Source of the DNA: Reinekea forsetii | Lineage (GTDB): Bacteria; Pseudomonadota; Gammaproteobacteria; Pseudomonadales; Natronospirillaceae | NCBI RefSeq assembly: GCF_002795845.1 | Contig: NZ_CP011797.1 | Coordinates: forward strand, 3,597,501 to 3,660,060 | DNA length: 62,560 nt | Reading direction: 5' to 3' | The notes under the pieces: model-generated | Told to the model about the DNA's origin: nothing | Seen by the model: only the letters and a program-made list of their open reading frames with translations | Databases searched by the model: none | Made by a program: the position numbers and the translations under genes | Shown here: positions 29,653 to 38,224 of the stretch, piece by piece | How the letters are laid out: each line of letters begins with the position of its first letter | Position numbering within the stretch: position 1 is the stretch's first letter

Positions 29653-30434
29653 TCCGACCGACACACCTGATGCAAGAGCGCCATGGGTCCGCTGCGCCGA
29701 ATCAACGCGCGTTCAGCTGGGTCTTGTGCCAACAGGCCGCCGGCCAAGCCTAAGCTGTTAATCGCTAAACCCCCAACGGAGGCCTGGGTACGAGGCACCA
29801 CCAGCATCCAGTCTCGGGTAATCAATAGATTGCAGGCTTGCCAACTGTATTCCAGCTTCTGCCAGGCTTCCAGCAGGGTATCCGGTTGCCAATTCGGCAG
29901 CCAATGAACGCGATGGACAAAGGGATAGATGCTCTGATGAGAATCTTGCTGCCAACGCAAAACCGCCGCATCGATCGGCAGGACGCCCGCGCCCAAATCT
30001 TTGGGCACCAGCTGGAAATGGCGGTGTGCCAGGGAAGCCCCGGCCAGTGGGCCGCCGTTATAGAACACCAGGCCATCGACCTGATCCAACACCATGGCGA
30101 TGGCGCTGAAGTCGGCCAAATTCAGTAAGCCGGTCTGTTCAACAAAACCTTGCGTGGTGATCAGGCCGTGTAACGGCAGCAGGCTGTATTTATTCAGCAG
30201 CAGATGATGGCTCTGGCCCAGGGTTTCCACCCAGAGCGCCGGGTCGGGTGTTAAAAAGGGATTAGCCGGTGACGCGGTGATGGGTTTTTCGATTGCCACA
30301 GAGGGCGCATAGCGGACCACAAAATCAATGCCACCCTGGCTGATGATTTCGTATTCGCTGGGCCGTATCACCAACTGACCCGAGGCAATCGCCCGATCGG
30401 CGACCGCACTCATCCGTTGCCAAAGATTTTCCAT
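29646..30434 (-). CDS. Ap4A phosphorylase (ATP adenylyltransferase)
   Basis: The 262-residue protein is a HIT-superfamily enzyme of the Apa1/Apa2 branch: the HxHxQ motif appears as HRHFQLVP, preceded by FYNGGPLAGAS. Enzymes of this group split diadenosine tetraphosphate with phosphate into ATP and ADP. Its N-terminal domain has the typical HHLLLNKYSLLPLHGLI. The ATG at 30434 is used; a GTG three codons upstream is an alternative. It lies 81 bases after selO on the same strand. Ap4A is a stress alarmone, so nearby redox genes fit. Confidence 0.85.
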   Translation of the reverse strand: MENLWQRMSAVADRAIASGQLVIRPSEYEIISQGGIDFVVRYAPSVAIEKPITASPANPFLTPDPALWVETLGQSHHLLLNKYSLLPLHGLITTQGFVEQTGLLNLADFSAIAMVLDQVDGLVFYNGGPLAGASLAHRHFQLVPKDLGAGVLPIDAAVLRWQQDSHQSIYPFVHRVHWLPNWQPDTLLEAWQKLEYSWQACNLLITRDWMLVVPRTQASVGGLAINSLGLAGGLLAQDPAERALIRRSGPMALLHQVCRSDQ

Positions 30435-30492
30435 GTTAACCACTCAATCCGTCAGTGTTGGCAGTCTACCACCAACGTTCCACTGAATCTCT

Positions 30493-30508
30493 AGCCCGCC
30501 CGCGCGGG
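30493..30508 (-). repeat. GC-rich hairpin between selO and the Ap4A phosphorylase gene
   Basis: GCCCGC and GCGGGC form a 6-base stem around CCGC, just past the selO stop codon. With no T run it is at most a weak terminator or processing site separating two genes on one strand. Confidence 0.35.
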
Positions 30509-30515
30509 CCTTGAC

Positions 30516-31937
30516 TTAGCTGCTGCAGCTTAGGATCGGTGCAGGCGCGGCCGCGGCCGGTGGCTGATGCCAACGGGCCCATTCGGCCCGTTCGGTAAAG
30601 GGGTCTTGCAGGGCCGCAAAGAACGATTCCAAGGGGCCAAAATTACCAGTCTGCGCGGCATCGATGACCGCCTGGAGATGATGACTGCGTGCCACAGTCA
30701 CTGGGTTAGAGGCAAGCATCTGACGCTGGCGCTCGGTCTCATCGGCTTCGGTCTGGGTCAGGATGCGAGCACACCAGGCGGCGAAGCGCGGCGCATCGAT
30801 AAAGTCATCCTTTAGGCCGGGCCATTCGGTCAGCGGTAAGTTGGCCAGGCGTCGAAAGGGCGTGTGGAAGTCTTTGCCTTCTGCGGCCAATAGGGCCAGC
30901 CATTCATCCAATAACTCGGGCTCAATGGGCCGCTCAGATGAGCCGCCAAGTCGTTGATTGAGCAGTTCATAGTAATGCTTCCGATGGCACTGATCGAAGT
31001 CGCTCACCGCAGCGGCCAACAACTGCGAATCGGTCAGCGGCGCCAAGGCCTGGGCCAAGCGCTGCAAATTCCAGAACGCCACCGAGGGCTGTTGGTTAAA
31101 GGCATAGCGTCCTTCGGCGTCGGTATGGTTATAGACCGCATTGGGTCGTGTCTGGTCGAGAAATGCATAGGGCCCGTAATCGAAGGTTTCGCCGACTATG
31201 CTCATATTGTCGGTATTCATCACGCCGTGGACGAAACCATAGGCCATCCAATAGGCAATCATCTGCGCGGTTTGCTCGATCACCGCACGCAGGAGACTGA
31301 CGATCGGATCGGCGTTGTCCTGGCATTGAGGGAAGTGATGCTTAATAGTGAAGGCGGTCAGCGCCTTGAGTTGATCTATGTCCTGGCGGTGCGCCAGCCA
31401 TTCGAAATGACCGAAGCGAATATGGCTGCTGGCCACGCGCATCAGGGTCGCGCCCGTCTCAAGGGTTTCTCGATACACCGCTTCAGTGGAACCGGCTAAG
31501 GCTAGGGCGCGGGTGGTCGGCGCACCGAGGCCATGCAGCGCCTCACTGCCCAAGAATTCACGGATCGAGGACCGCAGCACGGCACGGCCATCACCAAAGC
31601 GACTGTAGGGTGTCTTGCCGGCACCTTTGAGATGCATTTCCCAATAGACACCGCTCGGGTCGAGCCACTCGCCTAAAAGTAAGCCTCGACCATCGCCCAG
31701 TCCTGGATTCCAACCACCAAATTGATGACCCGCGTATTTTTGCGCTATTGGCTCGTGGCCCTGGAACAGCGCCGTGCCCGCCATAACGCCGAGGATATCG
31801 GCATTGGCCACTAACGGCAGTTGCATGCGCTCGGCCAGCGATTGATTCCAGCAGACCCAATAGGGCTCGGCCAGTGGTGTGGGCATGACTCGACTGCAGG
31901 TCTCGGGCAGTTCGGTGGCAAAGCGCGACGTAAACAC
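30516..31937 (-). CDS. selO: Protein adenylyltransferase SelO (YdiU)
   Basis: The 473-residue pseudokinase-fold enzyme transfers AMP from ATP to protein Ser, Thr or Tyr. Conserved stretches are KYAGHQFGGWNPGLGDGR, GAGKTPYSRFGDGRAVLRSS and GVMNTDNMSI followed by DYGP. The C-terminus ends SCSS, with Cys471 where animal SelO has selenocysteine. E. coli SelO AMPylates glutaredoxin and other proteins and is redox controlled. Here a glutaredoxin-like gene lies 2.6 kb away. The start is GTG, with AGAAG upstream. Confidence 0.94.
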   Translation of the reverse strand: MFTSRFATELPETCSRVMPTPLAEPYWVCWNQSLAERMQLPLVANADILGVMAGTALFQGHEPIAQKYAGHQFGGWNPGLGDGRGLLLGEWLDPSGVYWEMHLKGAGKTPYSRFGDGRAVLRSSIREFLGSEALHGLGAPTTRALALAGSTEAVYRETLETGATLMRVASSHIRFGHFEWLAHRQDIDQLKALTAFTIKHHFPQCQDNADPIVSLLRAVIEQTAQMIAYWMAYGFVHGVMNTDNMSIVGETFDYGPYAFLDQTRPNAVYNHTDAEGRYAFNQQPSVAFWNLQRLAQALAPLTDSQLLAAAVSDFDQCHRKHYYELLNQRLGGSSERPIEPELLDEWLALLAAEGKDFHTPFRRLANLPLTEWPGLKDDFIDAPRFAAWCARILTQTEADETERQRQMLASNPVTVARSHHLQAVIDAAQTGNFGPLESFFAALQDPFTERAEWARWHQPPAAAAPAPILSCSS

Positions 31938-31968
31938 AATAGCTTCTTATTGGACTGGGTGAATCATT

Positions 31969-31996
31969 AGTATAGGGGCGCGATGGCGAGGGACAA
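31969..31996 (-). promoter_or_regulatory. Sigma-70 type promoter of selO
   Basis: Read on the minus strand, TTGTCC (31991-31996) and TATACT (31969-31974) are separated by 16 bases. The -10 box lies about 32 bases before the selO GTG. The -10 is close to consensus. Confidence 0.45.
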
Positions 31997-32123
31997 GGGC
32001 CTGACGGATCTCGGTTGGCAATATGGCTCGGTAGATGGGTGTCTATAGGTTGTCAAATTCGCTAAGATACCGCACTCGGGGCGTTCCTAGGCGCACTCTT
32101 AACCCATTCAGATAGGATCGCTC

Positions 32124-32690
32124 GTGAAAAAAATCCTTGGCCTCATCCTAATGCTGCTCACTATCGGCATGGCATCCGCCAATCCAGCCGCGCGTCCGGC
32201 GGCCATTGGTGTTTCCGTCCTATCCTTATTGGCCTGGAATCCGATGCGCTTAACGGGCGTCGGACTCGACTACGGCCTAGATGAAGACTTTGCTCGAACC
32301 CGACTGCTCTGGCTCTGGGATCTGGCCAACCCGTTGCGCCGAGTCGGCCCCCTGACGCTCAGTGGGCACATGGAATTGGCCATGGGCCAGACCGCGCCCT
32401 CCCCAGCCGACCTCACCTTAGGCTTAACCCCTCTGTTGGAGTGGCGCTGGACCAACCTCAGCTGGGCACCCTTTATCGAGACCGGACTGGGCGCTAACTA
32501 TATAAGCTTAACGGAGAATCGGCAGCGAAGCCTATCGACCCATTTTCAGTTTGGCGAGGTTTTGGGGATTGCCATGGAGTACCGCGATCTTAAGGTCGGC
32601 CTACGTTATCAGCATCTGTCCAATGCCGACATGGTCCTGCCCAATAACGGTTACAACTTCTATGGTGCGGTGCTCAGCTACCGTTACTGA
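32124..32690 (+). CDS. PagL-like lipid A 3-O-deacylase family protein
   Basis: The 188-residue protein has a signal peptide (cut near residue 19, ASA) and a beta-barrel pattern ending in Tyr. The acyloxyacyl hydrolase motif YQHLSNADMVLPNNG gives His164 and Ser166, matching the catalytic pair of PagL. PagL's catalytic Glu lies 14 residues after the His; here that residue is Asn178, so activity may be altered or the triad formed differently. PagL acts in the outer membrane and trims lipid A. Start is GTG after AGGA. Its end overlaps the converging TerB-like gene by 17 bases. Confidence 0.78.
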   Translation: MKKILGLILMLLTIGMASANPAARPAAIGVSVLSLLAWNPMRLTGVGLDYGLDEDFARTRLLWLWDLANPLRRVGPLTLSGHMELAMGQTAPSPADLTLGLTPLLEWRWTNLSWAPFIETGLGANYISLTENRQRSLSTHFQFGEVLGIAMEYRDLKVGLRYQHLSNADMVLPNNGYNFYGAVLSYRY

Positions 32691-33105
32691 GGGGCTTGCT
32701 CGAGCTAGCCGGCTCCGAGACCATCATGCTGGACACTAGCTGCAGTATTTCCGCTTCCTTCGCATCCAAATTGCCATCGGTTATTGCCAGCTCACGCAAC
32801 AGGGTCAGCACCCGTGCATCGGATTTTAGTGCCGGAACCAGCGGGGCCAGATAGTCCGCCAAATGATTCCCCTTCAGGGCTTGGAGGCTGTCAGCAATGA
32901 GGGCTTGGTGATAGGCGGCCTTGGAAATGCCCGGGTTGTGCCAAGGCAAGTCCTCGAGCAGGCGAGCAAAGAGGTCTTGTTCCGTCAATTTGACCTTGCC
33001 ATCGGCCTGATACAGCAGGGTCGTCAGCGCGATAATGGCTTCCGATTTTTGCTGATCCAGGGCTATCTTGTTGTCGTCCAACAATCCCAGTAGCGTTGCT
33101 AACAT
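32674..33105 (-). CDS. TerB-like helical protein
   Basis: The 143-residue all-helical protein resembles the TerB/DUF533 group: ALTTLLYQADGKVKLTEQD and LRELAITDGNLDAKEAEI are the two acidic ADG/TDG repeats of that fold. TerB-like domains are soluble or membrane associated and of uncertain role; no other ter gene is present, so tellurite resistance is not implied. It lies 157 bases downstream of leuA on the same strand. Confidence 0.65.
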   Translation of the reverse strand: MLATLLGLLDDNKIALDQQKSEAIIALTTLLYQADGKVKLTEQDLFARLLEDLPWHNPGISKAAYHQALIADSLQALKGNHLADYLAPLVPALKSDARVLTLLRELAITDGNLDAKEAEILQLVSSMMVSEPASSSKPLSNGS

Positions 33106-33261
33106 CTGTGCTGCTCCTTACTTAGGCCGATCCGAGCGGGCCGTTACGAAGTGGACCCCGAAGCCCACCGATGCAACCTTGCACCCTGCGGCCCGGGATC
33201 CGAACCTGGGCAGTGTCCCACAGCGGGTCGATGGCCAGCCAGATGGAGTTTGCTGCCGGGC

Positions 33262-34998
33262 TTAACCGACCGATTGCAGACCGGCCACCCGCTTGGCTGC
33301 GCGCCCGACGGCCGACAACAGGGCCTGCAAATTCGCTGTCGTGGTATCTTCATGGATCGCGGCTGCGACCGAATCAACCCCATCGACGCTAACACAGACA
33401 CTGGCGATCGCATCGGAGTCGGTGCCCTGGCGCAGCGCATGTTCATCAAACTGGCTGACCTTAATGGCCACGCCATAGTGACGGCCCAATGCATCGGCGA
33501 GGGCCTCGAGCGCGCCCACACCCCGCCCGGTCAATTCAATAGGTTCGGCCGCCTCGATGCGAAAGGTCGCCTCGGTTTGTTGGTTTTGCGAGCTCAAATC
33601 ATAGCCGCGCAGGTTCCAGCCGGCCGGCACGGCAACAAAATGGTCATCGAAGAGCGCCTTAATTTCCTTGCTGCGCACCTCCGAACCGGCTTGCTCCGCC
33701 GCCTTTTGCACCACATTACTGACGTGTTGATGCATCCACTTGGGCAATTCGATGCCGTAGTCGCGCTCCAGTACGTGCGCAACACCCCCCTTACCCGACT
33801 GGCTATTGATGCGCACGACCGCTTCATAATCGCGCCCCAGATCGGCTGGATTGATCGGCAGATAGGCCACTTCCCAATGAGCCAGACCCTTGTCATGGTG
33901 GAACTGCAAGGACTTGCGGATCGCATCCTGGTGACTGCCGGAAAAAGCGGTATAGACTAGTTCGCCCACCCACGGATGACGCGGATGTACCGGCAAGTCG
34001 GTGCATTCTTGACAGACTCGGAGCATTTCTTGGACATCGCTAAAATCCAGTTTAGGGTCCACCCCCTGGGAATAGAGGTTCATGGCCAGGGTCACCAGAT
34101 CCATGTTGCCGGTCCGCTCACCATTGCCTAACAGCGCACCCTCGACGCGATCGGCCCCGGCCATCAGACCCAATTCGGTTGCCGCCACGCCACAACCACG
34201 ATCGTTGTGAGTGTGTAAGCAAACGATCACCTGCTCGCGTTGATGCAAGGCGCGGCACATATATTCAATTTGATCGGCAAACACATTGGGGGTCGACATT
34301 TCGACCGTGGCGGGCAGGTTAATAATCACCGGCTGACCCTGGATTGGCTGCCAAACATCGATAACCTGATTGCACACCTCGATGGCGTAGTCTATTTCTG
34401 TGCCAGTGAAGCTTTCCGGAGAATACTGAAAGGTCCACTCGGTATTGGGGTTGCGCGCGGCGTACTCCTGCACCCAACGAGCGCCCTGTACGGCGATGCC
34501 GGCAATCTGCGCCTGACTCATGCTAAAGGTTTGTTCCCGCTGCACGGTCGAGGTCGAGTTGTAGACATGGACAATCGCCCGCTTAACGCCTTTGAGCGCC
34601 TCAAAGGTTTTACCGATCAGATGCTCACGCGCCTGGGTCAGGACCTGAATCGTGACGTCATCGGGTATCAGGTTGTCCTCTATCAGCTTACGCGCAAAAT
34701 CAAACTCCGGCTGTGCCGCCGATGGAAAGCCAATTTCGATCTGCTTAAAGCCCAACTTCACCAACAGGGCAAACATCTTCACCTTCTGGGCCACCGTCAT
34801 CGGTTTCACCAGGGCCTGGTTACCATCGCGTAGGTCAACACTGCACCAGATCGGCGCCTCACTGATAACCTGATCCGGCCAGGTTCGGTCAGTCAGGTTC
34901 AGACGTGGATAGGCCTTATACTTGCGATGGTCAAACGAGCCCGCCGCAGCCATCTGCTGGGCCACTGAATGATTGTCCTGTTGCTCTGAAGTGCTCAT
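33262..34998 (-). CDS. leuA: 2-isopropylmalate synthase
   Basis: The 578-residue enzyme condenses 2-oxoisovalerate and acetyl-CoA in the first committed step of leucine synthesis. It carries the DRE-TIM motif DLRDGNQAL, the metal-site HTHNDRGCG, and a C-terminal regulatory domain (from about residue 440). Its opening RKYKAYPRLNLTDRTWPD marks the longer LeuA2-type form rather than the E. coli form. AGGGTG precedes the ATG. It is divergent from an Lrp-type regulator, and a perfect hairpin lies in its leader. leuBCD are not nearby. Confidence 0.94.
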   Translation of the reverse strand: MSTSEQQDNHSVAQQMAAAGSFDHRKYKAYPRLNLTDRTWPDQVISEAPIWCSVDLRDGNQALVKPMTVAQKVKMFALLVKLGFKQIEIGFPSAAQPEFDFARKLIEDNLIPDDVTIQVLTQAREHLIGKTFEALKGVKRAIVHVYNSTSTVQREQTFSMSQAQIAGIAVQGARWVQEYAARNPNTEWTFQYSPESFTGTEIDYAIEVCNQVIDVWQPIQGQPVIINLPATVEMSTPNVFADQIEYMCRALHQREQVIVCLHTHNDRGCGVAATELGLMAGADRVEGALLGNGERTGNMDLVTLAMNLYSQGVDPKLDFSDVQEMLRVCQECTDLPVHPRHPWVGELVYTAFSGSHQDAIRKSLQFHHDKGLAHWEVAYLPINPADLGRDYEAVVRINSQSGKGGVAHVLERDYGIELPKWMHQHVSNVVQKAAEQAGSEVRSKEIKALFDDHFVAVPAGWNLRGYDLSSQNQQTEATFRIEAAEPIELTGRGVGALEALADALGRHYGVAIKVSQFDEHALRQGTDSDAIASVCVSVDGVDSVAAAIHEDTTTANLQALLSAVGRAAKRVAGLQSVG

Positions 34999-35340
34999 GG
35001 TTCACCCTATTGGTTTAGGTTATGCAGCGTGTGACCCGGATCGGACGCACGTCCGATCCGGGTTATAAATTTCAGTCTAGCCTGTTCTTCTGCCGGGATA
35101 TGGCCTGTTCGTCACCGGATGGGTGGGCGGACATGGGGCGGATCGCGCAACCGGTAAGTTGCCGTCACCTATGCAGACTGGGGTAAAGTCTGTCGAGCCA
35201 AGGTTGCCGAAGAACATAACTAGATTAGGGCATTGGTATCGCAATGTCCTTGCGCATTTGGCTTTATTCTAAAAAATAGCGCAATATAAACTGGCATATA
35301 TAAATTTTAACGCTCTTATCATGCAGGAATGGAGTTTATT
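34999..35340. other. 342-base divergent region between leuA and the Lrp-type regulator
   Basis: The region holds the leuA leader hairpin at 35034-35063 and, near the regulator, a very AT-rich stretch (35270-35320). There TTGCGC and GCGCAA form a spaced 6-base inverted repeat flanking AT-rich bases, which could be an Lrp-type binding site. No RNA gene is recognised. Confidence 0.4.
35034..35063 (-). promoter_or_regulatory. Perfect 13-bp hairpin in the leuA leader
   Basis: ACCCGGATCGGAC (35034-35046) and GTCCGATCCGGGT (35051-35063) pair at all 13 positions around the loop GCAC. The hairpin ends about 35 bases before the leuA start codon. On the leuA strand it is not followed by T residues, so a simple terminator is unlikely. 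It could be a regulator-binding palindrome or an mRNA structure. Confidence 0.6.
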
Positions 35341-35826
35341 ATGGCAAACTTATCTAAATTAGACCGGTATGACCGACAGATTCTCGAGCTACTTCAAAAA
35401 GACGCCGGTCTATCCAATCAGGATCTGGCGGAGCGCATCGGATTATCGGCCTCGCCCTGCTCCCGGCGGATCAAAAATCTAGAAGAACGCGGCTTTATCG
35501 ACCAGCGTATCGCCCTGATTAACCGCTCGGCGCTCAACTTGAACTTGGTGGCCATAGTCGGCATCCGCATGGATCGACACACCCCAGACCGGTTCGAGCA
35601 TTTTGAACAGGCCGTGGCCGCAATCGATGAGGTCATCGAGTGCTTTTTGGTGACCGGCCAGGACTCCGATTATCAGCTCAAGGTGGTGGTACCCGATATG
35701 GATCACTACCATCAGGTACTCTTGAAACATATCACCACCATTGCCGGCGTCGATGGGGTTCATTCGAGCTTTCTGCTGCGTGATATTATTAAGGCTAAGC
35801 CGTTGCCGCTGAAGTATTTGCCTTGA
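35341..35826 (+). CDS. Lrp/AsnC-family transcription regulator
   Basis: The 161-residue protein has an N-terminal helix-turn-helix (DRQILELLQKDAGLSNQDLAERIGLS) split as usual from the C-terminal ligand-binding RAM domain (about 70-155, including GQDSDYQLKVVV). Family members sense amino acids and form octamers. It may control itself and the divergent leuA, which is inference from position. The ATG at 35341 has GGAG nine bases upstream; an ATG four codons earlier overlaps that site. Confidence 0.9.
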   Translation: MANLSKLDRYDRQILELLQKDAGLSNQDLAERIGLSASPCSRRIKNLEERGFIDQRIALINRSALNLNLVAIVGIRMDRHTPDRFEHFEQAVAAIDEVIECFLVTGQDSDYQLKVVVPDMDHYHQVLLKHITTIAGVDGVHSSFLLRDIIKAKPLPLKYLP

Positions 35827-35925
35827 CCAATCCGCTCGATGGCAGGTTGGGCCTCGCCAACCTTTTTGCCCTCAAAAATTCAGGTATACTGGGCGCCTCA
35901 TTCACCATTGGACACTTCACCGGCC

Positions 35926-36429
35926 ATGATCATACCCCTGACCGCCCGACTGGCCATCTTGGCCCCGCTAATTTTCGTCGGCCTTTTGATCGACCAACTC
36001 TCCAAGGTCTGGGCCAGCTCAACCCTTCAGGGTGGGCCCCGGTTCACTTTTCTATTTGACACCATACGAGTGGTCTATGCCGAAAATACCGGCGCCTTCT
36101 TGGGCTTGGGGACCAGCTTGCCACCCCACCTACGCTTTTTAATCTTTACCGCCTTAGTGGGTTTGTTTTTACTGGCCTTACTGGTCTATCTGCTCAAGAG
36201 CAAGGAGATGGACCGATTGGCCTTGGTAGCACTGGGACTGGTGTTTGTCGGTGGCTTCAGCAACTTTATCGATCGGGCACTGAATGAGGGTGCCGTGGTC
36301 GATTTTCTCAACCTGGGCTTTGGTGGGCTGCGCACGGGCATCTTTAACCTAGCCGATGTCTATATTATGATCGGCGCTTTCCTGCTTATTTTTGGCCAGT
36401 GGTGGCTCGACCGACGCGCCCGTGCCTAA
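35926..36429 (+). CDS. lspA: Lipoprotein signal peptidase
   Basis: The 167-residue membrane aspartyl protease removes signal peptides from prolipoproteins. It has four membrane segments and the motifs DQLSKVW, YAENTGAFLGLG, GGFSNFIDR and FNLADVYI; the two catalytic Asp are in the last two. The start at 35926 gives the usual N-terminus, but no clear ribosome-binding site is seen and the frame is open 29 codons upstream. lspA usually follows ileS; here it stands apart, so this might be a second copy. Confidence 0.9.
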   Translation: MIIPLTARLAILAPLIFVGLLIDQLSKVWASSTLQGGPRFTFLFDTIRVVYAENTGAFLGLGTSLPPHLRFLIFTALVGLFLLALLVYLLKSKEMDRLALVALGLVFVGGFSNFIDRALNEGAVVDFLNLGFGGLRTGIFNLADVYIMIGAFLLIFGQWWLDRRARA

Positions 36430-36463
36430 ACGCTCTGGGCGACTACCGAATGGAGATCAGACC

Positions 36464-36829
36464 ATGTTAAACGGCCAATGCCATTGCGCCAACGTCAGCT
36501 TTACGACCGATCTCTTGCCGACGCTGCTCACCGACTGTAACTGCTCCATCTGTGTGCGCTACGGTGCCCGCTGGGCACACTTCCGCCCGGACCAGGTGCT
36601 GATCACAGTTCGTCGCGGCAGCACCCGTACCTATAGTCGGGGCGAGCACTGCATCGACTTTCATCATTGCCCGGACTGTGGCTGCGTGACCCACTATTGC
36701 ACCACCGACAAGGCCGATCCGGCCGTGGCACGAGTCAGCATCAACGCCCGAATGTGCCCGCCTGAGCAGGTTCAAGGCATTCAGGTTCGGCTTTTTGATG
36801 GTGCCGACCGCTTTGTGTTTTTGGACTAA
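36464..36829 (+). CDS. GFA/CENP-V family zinc-binding protein
   Basis: The 121-residue protein has the cysteine pattern of the glutathione-dependent formaldehyde-activating (GFA) fold: GQCHCANVSF, CNCSICVRYG and CPDCGC, which bind two zinc ions. The substrate is unknown; most family members are not true formaldehyde enzymes. GGAG lies before the ATG at 36464. It is 34 bases after lspA and 23 bases before an FAH gene, so it probably shares their transcript. Confidence 0.85.
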   Translation: MLNGQCHCANVSFTTDLLPTLLTDCNCSICVRYGARWAHFRPDQVLITVRRGSTRTYSRGEHCIDFHHCPDCGCVTHYCTTDKADPAVARVSINARMCPPEQVQGIQVRLFDGADRFVFLD

Positions 36830-36852
36830 ATGACCCCGATCGAGGATTTACG

Positions 36853-37470
36853 ATGACCCCGGTAATCTATAAAGACACCCCGATATTTCCCGGTAAAATT
36901 GTCTGTATTGGCCGCAACTACGCGGGACATATTGCCGAATTGGGCAACGAAATACCCTCGGCGATGGTGGTCTTTAATAAGCCCAGCAGCGCCATCAGCG
37001 ATCGACTCTTGGCGCACGCTGGTGGGCCGGTGGATTACGAATGTGAGCTGTGTTTTCTGATCGGTGACGGCGCGCTGGTGGGGATCGGGTTGGGGCTTGA
37101 TTTGACCCGGCGCGACCTACAAAACCAGCTTAAAAAGCAGGGTCTGCCCTGGGAGCGAGCCAAGGCCTTCGATGGCTCAGCCACCTTCAGTCCGTTTGTC
37201 GCCCTGCCAGATGACATCAATAGACTGTCCTTTACCCTGCATATCGACGATAAACTGACCCAAGCGGGCGATCCGGGTCTAATGCTGTACCCGCCGCAGA
37301 CTATAATCTCAGAACTGACCCGCTTTATGAGCCTACAGGACAACGACATCCTCATGACGGGCACGCCCATGGGCGTCGGTCGGGTGATGGCAGGTTGCCA
37401 ATTTGTCGCGCGTCTGTACGACGATCGACAGCTGCTGATTGAACACTCCTGGCGAGGCATTGCCCTATGA
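36853..37470 (+). CDS. Fumarylacetoacetate hydrolase-family protein
   Basis: The 205-residue protein is a single-domain FAH fold. CIGRNYAGHIAELGNE marks the start of the domain, VDYECELCFLIG carries the metal-binding Glu residues, and DILMTGTPMGVG is the usual C-terminal signature. These enzymes cleave or decarboxylate 2-oxo acids (acylpyruvases, oxaloacetate decarboxylases). Its stop overlaps the start of the GST gene by four bases (ATGA). Confidence 0.88.
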   Translation: MTPVIYKDTPIFPGKIVCIGRNYAGHIAELGNEIPSAMVVFNKPSSAISDRLLAHAGGPVDYECELCFLIGDGALVGIGLGLDLTRRDLQNQLKKQGLPWERAKAFDGSATFSPFVALPDDINRLSFTLHIDDKLTQAGDPGLMLYPPQTIISELTRFMSLQDNDILMTGTPMGVGRVMAGCQFVARLYDDRQLLIEHSWRGIAL

Positions 37471-38111
37471 CTACAAAACTCATTATCGGTAATAAGAACT
37501 ATTCAACCTGGTCCTTGCGCCCCTGGCTATTGCTGAGCGCTTTTGACCTGCCCTTCGACGAAGTGAACGAGTCGCTCCAGCCCGACCGACTGCGCGCCCG
37601 ATTGCTGACGCATTCGCCAGCGGGCAAGGTACCGGTTTTGGTCGACGCCGACGTTCTGGTCTGGGACTCACTGGCTATCTGTGAATATGTCTCCGAGGTC
37701 CACTTGGCAGGTCAAGGCTGGCCGCGCAACGCGCCAGACCGAGCCAAGGCGCGCGCCATCTGCTGCGAAATGCATGCCGGTTTTACGGCCCTGCGCGCCG
37801 CGCTGCCGATGAACATTCGCGCCAAACGCAAGGTTGACCTCAGTGCTGCATGTAGAGCCGACATCGCCCGCATCGATGCCATCTGGTCCGATCATCGGCC
37901 CGATAACTGGTTATTTGACACCTTCGGCATCGCCGACTGTTTCTATGCCCCGGTGGCGCTGCGCTTTGAGACCTATGGTATTGAGCTATCGCCGGCCGCA
38001 CGTGCCTATCAGGTCAAATTGCTCGCTCATCCTGCCGTGCAACGTTGGACCGAGGCGGCCCTGAGCGAAACCGACGTGGTCGCCGCAGATGAGGCTGGGC
38101 TTGAGATATAA
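37467..38111 (+). CDS. Glutathione S-transferase family protein
   Basis: The 214-residue protein has an N-terminal thioredoxin-like domain with NKNYSTWSLRPWLLLSAFD, the usual active-site Ser region, and the glutathione-binding KVPVLVDADVLVWDSLAICEY (split here as KVPVLV and WDSLAI). The C-terminal half is helical. Its translation is coupled to the FAH gene. FAH plus GST pairs often act in aromatic or maleylacetoacetate-type degradation, but a maleylacetoacetate isomerase role is not shown. Confidence 0.88.
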   Translation: MTTKLIIGNKNYSTWSLRPWLLLSAFDLPFDEVNESLQPDRLRARLLTHSPAGKVPVLVDADVLVWDSLAICEYVSEVHLAGQGWPRNAPDRAKARAICCEMHAGFTALRAALPMNIRAKRKVDLSAACRADIARIDAIWSDHRPDNWLFDTFGIADCFYAPVALRFETYGIELSPAARAYQVKLLAHPAVQRWTEAALSETDVVAADEAGLEI

Positions 38112-38224
38112 GGTTTGCCGGCCGTGCGCCGATCGGCCAAGACGAAATTAATCGCCCACCGACGGCGCTTCGGGCTAAACTGGCGCGCTTCAATACCACC
38201 AACCGAGTTTTTTGAGGATAAAGC

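Noticed and set aside
33180-33261. tRNA-like T-loop sequence downstream of leuA
   Set aside because: A GGTTCGGATCC-like string occurs on the minus strand, but no acceptor, D or anticodon stems can be formed around it.
33151-33960. 269-codon open frame opposite leuA
   Set aside because: It lies across the conserved 3' part of leuA in antisense and shows no family features.
35072-35134. Possible 20-codon leader peptide before leuA
   Set aside because: It has a single leucine codon and no ribosome-binding site, so classical leucine attenuation is not supported.
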